A stretch of DNA of 48,133 bases. It comes from Clostridia bacterium. GTDB lineage: Bacteria > Bacillota_A > Clostridia > Christensenellales > Aristaeellaceae. The stretch spans positions 1-48,133 of the forward strand of contig JAFXSH010000119.1 in assembly GCA_017525805.1 (NCBI GenBank), written 5' to 3'. The notes under the pieces were generated by a model that saw only the letters and a list, made by a program, of their open reading frames with translations, had not been told where the DNA came from and made no database searches. Positions 41,807 to 48,133 of the stretch are shown in pieces; position 1 is the first letter of the stretch, and every line of letters begins with the position of its first letter. A program made the position numbers and the translations under genes.

Positions 41807-44150
41807 CCGCATTACGCTATTGGACGGGGCCATGGGCACCATGCTGCAAAAAAAAGGCATGGCGCCGGGAACCGTGCCGGAACAGCTGAATTTTACCCGG
41901 CCCGAGTGGATCAAATCCATTCACCGGGCGTATTTGGACGCCGGAAGCCAAATCATTTACGCCAACACCTTCGGGGCCAACCGCCGCAAGCTCTCCCGCA
42001 CGGACCGGACATGCGCGGAGGTCATCTCCGCCGCCGTGAAGCTGGCGAAAGAAGCGGCCCAGGGAACGGACGCCCTGGTGGGCCTGGATGTGGGCCCCAT
42101 CGGCGAATTGCTGGAGCCCATGGGCACCCTGACCTTTGAAGCGGCTTATGACATTTTCGCGGAAATGATGGAAGCCGGGGCAAAAGCCGGGGCCGATCTT
42201 GTGGCGATCGAAACCATGACCGACCTGTACGAAACCAAAGCCGCCCTGTTGGCCGCCAAGGAGAATACCGCCCTGCCCGTGTTCGTCACCATGAGTTTTG
42301 AAGCCTCGGGCCGCACCTTCACGGGCTGCACCGCCGCGTCCATGGCCCATACCCTGGAGGGCTTGGGGGCCGACGCCATTGGCGTGAACTGCTCCTTGGG
42401 TCCCAAGGAACTGCTTCCCCTGGTTCAGGAATTGCGCCGCCATACGACGCTTCCTCTCATCGCCAAGCCCAACGCGGGCCTGCCCGACCCGGAGGATGGG
42501 CGTTATGATCTGCCGCCGGAGGAATTTGCCGCCGCCATGACCGAGCTGATCCAAGCCGGAGCTGCCCTGGTGGGAGGCTGCTGCGGCACCGATGAACGAT
42601 ATATTCAAGCATTAAAAGCGGTGCTTCCGGAAAAGGCCCCTTTCATCGCTGTGTCTCCGCCGCCCCTGATCTGCACCCCCACCGCCGCCGTTGCCCTGGA
42701 TCGGGTGCGGGTGATCGGGGAACGGGTGAACCCTACGGGAAAAAAGCGCTTTCAGCAGGCCCTGCTGGAAAACGACCTGGACTATATCGTGTCGGTAGCC
42801 GTGCAGGAAATGGACGCGGGTGCGGATATTTTAGATGTGAACGTGGGTTTTCCGGGCGTGGATGAAAAAACCATGCTGCCCCGGACGGTGAAAGCCATTC
42901 AAGCGGCGGTGGACCTGCCCCTGCAACTGGATTCGGTGGACCCCGCCGCGCTGGAAGCCGCCCTGCGGGTGTACAACGGCAAAGCCGCCGTCAATTCCGT
43001 CAGCGGTAAGGACGAATCTATGGATGCCATCCTGCCTATCGTGAAAAAGTACGGGGCGGCGGTGGTGGGCCTGACGCTGGACGAAACCGGCCTGCCCGAC
43101 ACTGCCGAAAAGCGCTTCGCCATCGCGGAAAAGATTTTAAACCGTGCTTTAGCTTTCGGCATTCCCCGGCAGGACGTGTGGATTGACTGCCTCACCCTCA
43201 CCGTATCCGCCCAGCAGGAGCAGGCGGAAGAGACCCTCAAGGCCGTGCATCAGGTGCGTGCGGAACTGGGCCTGCAGACCGTTTTGGGGGTCAGCAATAT
43301 TTCCTTCGGCCTGCCCAACCGGCCCCTGATCACCCAAGCGTTCCTGATCCGCGCCCTCCACGCCGGGCTGACCCTGCCCATCGTGAACCCCAACCAGCGG
43401 GAGATGATGGATGCCGTAGCTGCTTTCAAGGTGCTGAACGGCGAGGACGCCCAGTGTGCCGGATATATCGCCCGCTTCGCCCAAGCCCAGCCGGAAACGA
43501 AAGCCGTCCCCTCCCCCGCCTCCATGACCATCGAAGAAGCCATCCTGCGGGGCCTGAAATCCGACGCGGGACGCTTGGCGAAGGAAGCCCTGAAAACGGA
43601 AGCGCCGCTGAATCTCGTAGAACAGCGGCTGATCCCCGCCCTGGACAAGGTGGGCCTGGACTATGAAAAAGGCGTGGTATTCCTGCCCCAGCTCCTGTCC
43701 GCCGCCCAGGCGGCGCAGGCTGTTTTCGAGGAAATCAAAGAAAGCCTGTCCGTCCAGGGGGCGGAGCAGGTGATCAAAGGCAAACTGATTTTAGCCACCG
43801 TGCAGGGCGATATCCACGACATCGGTAAAAACATCGTGAAAACCGTGCTGCAAAACTACGGCTACGCGGTCATCGACTTAGGCCGGGACGTAGCCCCGGA
43901 AACCATTGTGGAAACGACGGTCAGCCAAAACGTCCCCCTGGTGGGCCTCTCCGCGCTCATGACCACCACCCTGCCCGCCATGGCGGAAACCGTGCGATTG
44001 TTAAAGCTTTTGCCAAACCCGCCCTTCGTGATGGTGGGCGGCGCGGTGGTCACCCCGGAATACGCCCAGGCCATCGGGGCCGACGGTTACGCCAAGGACG
44101 CCCGAGGCGCTGCTTCTATCGTGCGAAAAGCATTTGAAGAAAAAAAATAA
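41790..44150 (+). CDS. metH: Cobalamin-dependent methionine synthase lacking the activation domain
   Basis: A 786-residue MetH that makes methionine from homocysteine and methyltetrahydrofolate. Order: homocysteine domain (1-300) with zinc ligands Cys201, Cys264 and Cys265 (GVNCSLG, GGCCGTD); pterin-binding domain (about 310-580, with VIGERVNPTGKKRF); cobalamin cap and binding domain (about 595-786) with DIHDIG (674-679), where His676 is the lower cobalt ligand. The activation domain is missing and is encoded just upstream. It starts with GTG inside the upstream gene, with AAAGGGGA 8 bases before. A 20-bp perfect hairpin terminates the unit. Confidence 0.92.
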   Translation: MHLQPDRITLLDGAMGTMLQKKGMAPGTVPEQLNFTRPEWIKSIHRAYLDAGSQIIYANTFGANRRKLSRTDRTCAEVISAAVKLAKEAAQGTDALVGLDVGPIGELLEPMGTLTFEAAYDIFAEMMEAGAKAGADLVAIETMTDLYETKAALLAAKENTALPVFVTMSFEASGRTFTGCTAASMAHTLEGLGADAIGVNCSLGPKELLPLVQELRRHTTLPLIAKPNAGLPDPEDGRYDLPPEEFAAAMTELIQAGAALVGGCCGTDERYIQALKAVLPEKAPFIAVSPPPLICTPTAAVALDRVRVIGERVNPTGKKRFQQALLENDLDYIVSVAVQEMDAGADILDVNVGFPGVDEKTMLPRTVKAIQAAVDLPLQLDSVDPAALEAALRVYNGKAAVNSVSGKDESMDAILPIVKKYGAAVVGLTLDETGLPDTAEKRFAIAEKILNRALAFGIPRQDVWIDCLTLTVSAQQEQAEETLKAVHQVRAELGLQTVLGVSNISFGLPNRPLITQAFLIRALHAGLTLPIVNPNQREMMDAVAAFKVLNGEDAQCAGYIARFAQAQPETKAVPSPASMTIEEAILRGLKSDAGRLAKEALKTEAPLNLVEQRLIPALDKVGLDYEKGVVFLPQLLSAAQAAQAVFEEIKESLSVQGAEQVIKGKLILATVQGDIHDIGKNIVKTVLQNYGYAVIDLGRDVAPETIVETTVSQNVPLVGLSALMTTTLPAMAETVRLLKLLPNPPFVMVGGAVVTPEYAQAIGADGYAKDARGAASIVRKAFEEKK

Positions 44151-44173
44151 AAGGTGGCTTTCTCGGAAAGGGG

Positions 44174-44230
44174 ACTGGGGGAAACCGCTCTTTGGCCTAC
44201 AAAGAGCGGTTTCCCCCAGTAATTTTATTA
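44174..44230 (+). terminator. Very strong hairpin between metH and pheT
   Basis: A perfect 20-bp inverted repeat (44174-44193 with 44201-44220), loop GGCCTAC, followed by AATTTTATTA on the plus strand. It ends the metH transcript. On the minus strand (pheT) it lacks a T tract. Confidence 0.85.
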
Positions 44231-44234
44231 AGAC

Positions 44235-46625
44235 TTACGCCCGCAGCACCGCGCCGAACTGCTCCTTGCTGATTTTCAGGGCTTTTTCGGTCAGGCGGGT
44301 GATTTCCTCGTCGGTGAGAGTATGATCAGCCGCGCGGTAGGTGAGGGAGAAAGCCACGGACTTGTTGCCCACGCCGATCTGGATGCCCCGGAACACGTCG
44401 AACATACGGATATCCTCCAGCATCGCGCCGCAGCCGTCCCGCAGGGCCGCCATGAGGGGACCCACCTGCTGGCTTTCCTTCATGACCAGCGCCAGGTCGC
44501 GGGTCACGGCGGGGAAGCGGGCGATGGGCTTCACTTCGCCCATGGGCGCGGTCAAGGAGAAGAACAGGGGCAGATCGATCCAGGCCAGGTATACCCGACC
44601 GGTGAGATCGAATTTCTCCGCCGTATCGGGGTGCATTTCGCCCACCAGCGCCAGGGACTTTCCGGCGGAAACCAGTGCCGCCCGGCGACCGGGATGCAGG
44701 TAGGGGGCTTCACAGGCCGTTACAGTATATTCAATGCCCACCTGCTTGCACAGCGCTTCCACCACGCCGCGCATGGCGTAGAAGTCCGCGTCGCCGTACA
44801 TGCCCAGCACCAATTCGTGGGTTTCGGTGGGCAGGCCCTCGGCGGTCTTGCTTTGCGCGTCGTAAATGGTGCCCAACTCATAGATTCGGCCCGTATCGTT
44901 GCCGTTCTTGATGTTAGTGGCCAGGGTTTTGAGCAATCCCGGCAGCAGCGTGGTGCGCATGCAGGAGGTATCCTCGCCCAAGGGATTGCGGATCATCAAA
45001 GGCTGATTCCGGGGATCGTTTTCCGGGAGACCCAGCAGGGCGATGGATTTGGGGGAAATGAAGGAGAAGGTCATGGATTCATAGAAGCCCATGCCGGTGA
45101 GCTGACGGCGGATGGCCGCTTCCCTTCGGCCCGTTTCATTCAGGCCGCCCATGGGCGTTTCGCCCCGCAGGTGGGTGATGGGGATGCGGTCATACCCCGC
45201 GTAGCGCAACACTTCTTCGCAGATATCCGCTTCCTGCTCCATATCCTGGCGGAAGGCAGGGGCGGTGACCACCATTTCATCCCCGTTCCTGGAAACGATG
45301 AACAGCAGTTTTTTCAGGATTTCTTCCATTTCCTCCGGAGCGATATCCACGCCCGCGCGCCGGGCCATCCGGGCACAGGAAACAGTAAGGGTGACGGGCT
45401 TCACAGGGTTGGGATAAATATCGATCACGCCGGAAATCACGTCGCCCGCGTCCAATTCGTTCACCATCTGGCAGGCCCGGTTCAGGGCGTCCATAACGGT
45501 GGCGGGAGACACGCCGCGCTCGAAGCGGCCGGAGGATTCCGTGCGGATGCCCAGGGAACGGGCGGTGACGCGGATGGAAGCCCGGTCGAAGGAGGCGCAC
45601 TCGAACAGCACTTCCCTGGTATTTTCCGTGATTTCGCTTTCCTCGCCGCCCATGATGCCGGCAAGACCGGTGGGGCCCTGTTCGTCGCAGATCATGAGCT
45701 CGGTGCCGTTCAGGGCGTATTCCTTGCCATCCAGGGTGGTCAGCTTTTCGCCCTGGGCCGCTTTGCGCACGATGATGTGGCGGCCCCGCACCTTATCCAA
45801 ATCAAAGGCGTGCATGGGATGGCCGGTTTCCAGCATGACGAAGTTGGTGATGTCCACCATGTTGTTGATGGAGCGCATGCCTGCCGCGTGGAGGTACTGC
45901 CTGAGCCAGGCGGGGCTTTCACCGATGCGCACGTTCTTGACTACCTTGGCGGCGTACCGGGGACACAGTTCGTTTTCCAGCACGTCCACCTTGGCGAAAT
46001 CGTGAATGTCGCCGCCCACTTCCTTCACTTCGATCTTAGGCAGCTTGAGTTCGGTGCCCATGGCGGCGGCGGTTTCCCGGGCCACGCCCCAGACGGAGAG
46101 GCAGTCCGGCCGGTTGGCCAAAATCTCAAAGTCGATCACCGTATCGTCCAAGCCGAAAATGGGCTTCACGTCCGCGCCTAAGGGGTAATCCTCGTTGAAG
46201 ATCAGCAGACCCGCCGTGCCCACGGAGGGGTACAGCTCCACCGGCACGCCGATTTCGGGGCCGGAGCACAGCATGCCCTGGGATTCCACGCCCCGGAGCT
46301 TGCCCTTTTTGATGACGATGCCGCCGGGCAGCTTGGCCCCGATCCTGGCCACGGGCACCAAAATGCCCTCTTTCACGTTAGGCGCGCCGCACACGATCTG
46401 CAAAGGCTCCCCTTCGCCCACGTCCACGGTGCAAACGTGCAGATGGTCGCTGTTTTCATGATCCCGGCAGGTGAGCACCTTGCCGACCACCACGCCCTCC
46501 AGCTCGGGGGCGATTGGCTCCGCGCCCTCCACGCCCGTACCGGTCATGACCATGCGGCTTTCGTACTCGGCGGGCGTTACGGGAATATCAGCGTATTGCT
46601 TTAACCATTTCATGGATACTTTCAT
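44235..46625 (-). CDS. pheT: Phenylalanine-tRNA ligase beta subunit
   Basis: A 796-residue PheT of usual length, which forms an alpha2-beta2 complex with PheS and charges tRNA-Phe. Order: N-terminal segment MKVSMKWLKQYADI, an OB-type tRNA-binding domain (about 40-155), the B3/B4 editing domain (about 210-380, with GHPMHAFDLDKV and SFDRASIRVTARSLGIRTESS in pieces), B5 (about 400-475), a catalytic-like core and an FDX-ACB anticodon-binding domain at the C-terminus (ARFPAVTRDLALV). GGGAGG lies 8 bases before the ATG. It starts 17 bases after pheS in the same transcript. Confidence 0.95.
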   Translation of the reverse strand: MKVSMKWLKQYADIPVTPAEYESRMVMTGTGVEGAEPIAPELEGVVVGKVLTCRDHENSDHLHVCTVDVGEGEPLQIVCGAPNVKEGILVPVARIGAKLPGGIVIKKGKLRGVESQGMLCSGPEIGVPVELYPSVGTAGLLIFNEDYPLGADVKPIFGLDDTVIDFEILANRPDCLSVWGVARETAAAMGTELKLPKIEVKEVGGDIHDFAKVDVLENELCPRYAAKVVKNVRIGESPAWLRQYLHAAGMRSINNMVDITNFVMLETGHPMHAFDLDKVRGRHIIVRKAAQGEKLTTLDGKEYALNGTELMICDEQGPTGLAGIMGGEESEITENTREVLFECASFDRASIRVTARSLGIRTESSGRFERGVSPATVMDALNRACQMVNELDAGDVISGVIDIYPNPVKPVTLTVSCARMARRAGVDIAPEEMEEILKKLLFIVSRNGDEMVVTAPAFRQDMEQEADICEEVLRYAGYDRIPITHLRGETPMGGLNETGRREAAIRRQLTGMGFYESMTFSFISPKSIALLGLPENDPRNQPLMIRNPLGEDTSCMRTTLLPGLLKTLATNIKNGNDTGRIYELGTIYDAQSKTAEGLPTETHELVLGMYGDADFYAMRGVVEALCKQVGIEYTVTACEAPYLHPGRRAALVSAGKSLALVGEMHPDTAEKFDLTGRVYLAWIDLPLFFSLTAPMGEVKPIARFPAVTRDLALVMKESQQVGPLMAALRDGCGAMLEDIRMFDVFRGIQIGVGNKSVAFSLTYRAADHTLTDEEITRLTEKALKISKEQFGAVLRA

Positions 46626-46642
46626 TGCTGTGTCCTCCCCTC

Positions 46643-47671
46643 TTATCGGAACTGTTTGAGGAAGCGAAGATCGCCCTCATACAGCAGCCGCATGTCCTTG
46701 ATGCCGTAGCGCAGCATGGTGATGCGTTCCACGCCAATGCCGAAGGCGAAGCCGGAATAGACGCTGCTGTCGATGCCGCACATTTCCAGCACCTTGGGGT
46801 TCACCATGCCGCAGCCCAGCACTTCGATCCAGCCGGTGCCCTTGCAGACGCGGCAGCCCTTGCCGTGGCAGTTGAAGCAGGTCAGGTCCACTTCGGCGCT
46901 GGGTTCGGTGAAGGGGAAGAAGGAGGGGCGGAAACGCACCTCGATATCCTGGCCGTAGAGCCGCTTGGCGAAAGCGTCCAGGGTGCCCTTCAGATCGGCC
47001 ATGGTCACGTCCTTGTCCACCACCAGACCTTCGATCTGATGGAACACGGGGCTGTGGGTGGCGTCCACTTCGTCGGCGCGGAACACCCGGCCGGGGCATA
47101 CGATGCGGATGGGGGGCTTCTGCTTAAGCATGGTGCGGGCCTGAACCGGGCTGGTCTGGGAACGCAGCACCACGTTATCGTCGATGTAGAAGGTGTCCTG
47201 GGCGTCCCGGGCGGGATGGTTCTTGGGCACGTTCAGCAGCTCAAAATTGTATAAGTCCAGTTCCACTTCGGGACCCTCCACCACGGAAAAGCCCATGGAG
47301 GTGAAGCAGTCCAGCACCTCGTTCAGCACCAAATTCATGGGATGCTCGGAGCCTACGGCAGGCACGGGCCGGGGTTCGGTCACGTCGATGGCTTCTTTGG
47401 CAAGCCGGGCTTCCTTTTCCTTCTGGGCCAGCTCCGCCTGCTTTTCATCCAGCAGGGAGGTGAGCTTTTCCCGTGCTTCGTTGATGACCTGACCCATCTT
47501 GGGCCGCTCTTCGGGGCTCAGCTGCCCCATACCGCGCAGCAGCGCCGTCAGGCTGCCCTTCTTGCCCAGCACTTTCACCCGCAGGGCTTCCAGGGCGGGC
47601 AGCGCTTCCGCGCTGTCCAGTTCTTTTCGCAGTTCCTCGCCGATCTGCGCAAGGTTTTCCCGAATATCCAT
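46643..47671 (-). CDS. pheS: Phenylalanine-tRNA ligase alpha subunit
   Basis: A 342-residue PheS, a class II synthetase that activates phenylalanine. An N-terminal coiled coil is followed by the catalytic domain with RVFRADEVDATHSPVFHQIEG (split around motif 2) and motif 3 GFAFGIGVERITMLRYGI. A Cys cluster CFNCHGKGCRVCKG, seen in some bacterial PheS, is present (zinc site inferred). Start: ATG at 47671 has AGGAGG 9 bases upstream; ATG at 47677 is only 3 bases away. It is controlled by the T-box leader. Confidence 0.95.
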   Translation of the reverse strand: MDIRENLAQIGEELRKELDSAEALPALEALRVKVLGKKGSLTALLRGMGQLSPEERPKMGQVINEAREKLTSLLDEKQAELAQKEKEARLAKEAIDVTEPRPVPAVGSEHPMNLVLNEVLDCFTSMGFSVVEGPEVELDLYNFELLNVPKNHPARDAQDTFYIDDNVVLRSQTSPVQARTMLKQKPPIRIVCPGRVFRADEVDATHSPVFHQIEGLVVDKDVTMADLKGTLDAFAKRLYGQDIEVRFRPSFFPFTEPSAEVDLTCFNCHGKGCRVCKGTGWIEVLGCGMVNPKVLEMCGIDSSVYSGFAFGIGVERITMLRYGIKDMRLLYEGDLRFLKQFR

Positions 47672-47689
47672 GTGCATCTTCCTCCTATA

Positions 47690-47939
47690 AAATGAAAACG
47701 CCCATGACAAACGTCATGGGGCGTGATAGGCGCACGCTGTACCACCCAATTTCAGCGGCATTCTGAAATACCGCTCTCGTGAATCCCTTAACGCGGGCAT
47801 ACGGCGGGGCCTACTGAATATTCAGCCTCGCGGCTCCGGAGCGAATTTCCCCCGCGCGTTTCGGGCGGCTTCCAGCCCATGGCCAGCCCTTCTCTCGTGA
47901 AACGCGGCAATGGAGGCGTTGTTCTCCTTCATGGCCGAT
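47690..47939 (-). promoter_or_regulatory. T-box riboswitch upstream of pheST, Phe specifier
   Basis: Minus-strand leader of about 250 bases. The T-box sequence ATTGGGTGGTACAGCG lies at 47750-47735. The conserved AGTAGG just after the specifier, and the specifier TTC (47818-47816), a Phe codon, are visible. The leader ends in a terminator hairpin (47720-47701; stem GTCATGGG/CCCATGAC, loop GTTT on the minus strand) with a T-rich tail (47699-47687). Uncharged tRNA-Phe would stabilise the antiterminator and switch pheST on. Confidence 0.85.
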
Positions 47940-47945
47940 GGCGGC

Positions 47946-47974
47946 ATTATACCACGGGACTTAAGAATGGTCAA
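47946..47974 (-). promoter_or_regulatory. Promoter of the pheST T-box leader
   Basis: On the minus strand: TTGACC (47974-47969), 17-base spacer, perfect TATAAT (47951-47946). Confidence 0.85.
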
Positions 47975-48133
47975 GCATTTCCTTCTTTTTCCCCAGGGCA
48001 ATCGCTTACGAAAAAGCCCAGTTTTTAACCACGGACAAAGCATAGGGAAAAGACCAGGCACAGCGCTGACGTTTACCGGTCAGAGAATCCTTGACAGAAG
48101 TATCGGCTTTGAGCATTTGCATACAAAGCTTAC
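47975..48133. other. Window edge, no gene seen
   Basis: No coding frame with a ribosome site. A perfect TTGACA occurs at 48091-48096 on the plus strand, but no matching -10 box stands at the right distance. Confidence 0.6.

Noticed and set aside
44322..46181. Long plus-strand frame of 619 codons opposite pheT
   Set aside because: Shadow of pheT with biased composition and no domain.
48091..48096. Plus-strand TTGACA near the window end as a promoter
   Set aside because: No acceptable -10 box at 16-18 bases; the window ends too soon to judge.

Overview
The window looks like chromosomal DNA of a GC-rich Gram-positive anaerobe of the class Clostridia, probably a gut or rumen commensal. The evidence is a T-box leader in front of pheST, purine-rich Shine-Dalgarno sites nearly everywhere, a methionine synthase whose reactivation domain is a separate gene, a BofC-like protein, a DUF6171 Cys-rich protein, cytoplasmic glycosidases and phosphorylases, and a very large MucBP/SH3 surface protein. 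An uncultured Christensenellales-type lineage would fit, but this is only an impression. There is no phage, transposase, CRISPR array or rRNA. Thirteen promoters can be read by eye, all with 17-base spacers.

Layout. 1-4608: a promoter-driven sugar operon with a GH112 phosphorylase, L-rhamnose mutarotase, GH51 arabinofuranosidase and a small Cys-rich protein; the mutarotase suggests galactosyl-rhamnose from pectin (RG-I). 4596-5911: a BofC-like membrane-anchored protein and a HAD phosphatase. 6130-10626: a GGDEF cyclase, a membrane DUF218 protein, an alpha/beta hydrolase, a STAS antagonist with a degenerate ATPase-like partner, and a GNAT acetyltransferase. 10694-18670 (minus): an operon of recD2, glycosyltransferase, DUF4434 and MATE, with an upstream M13 metallopeptidase. 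18856-21078: a P-loop ATPase with one dead P-loop, YajC and MntP. 21136-25117: a cytoplasmic GH3 beta-glucosidase and a divergent overlapping trio (DUF3237, thioesterase, GNAT).

25181-30678 (minus): an AraC/effector-binding regulator downstream of an unusual methyltransferase-kinase fusion, a tRNA-Thr/tRNA-Pro pair with a consensus promoter, and an operon of NUDIX hydrolase, a 49-residue membrane protein, a GNAT and DUF2804. 30873-41026: a 1764-residue surface protein with a cytosolic tail, a secreted CHAP amidase, a GMP-synthase-like protein with a dead glutaminase half and altered XMP-binding ends, a row of six near-perfect hairpins, a two-domain GNAT and an AGE-family epimerase. 41144-44150: split methionine synthase. 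44235-47974 (minus): pheT, pheS and their T-box leader.

The most interesting items are the GuaA-like paralogue (37263-38714), the methyltransferase-kinase fusion (26231-27898), the hairpin row (38718-38913), the repeated T-[K/Q]-[A/S]-[Y/F] motifs in the surface-protein tail, and the galactosyl-rhamnose reading of the first operon.
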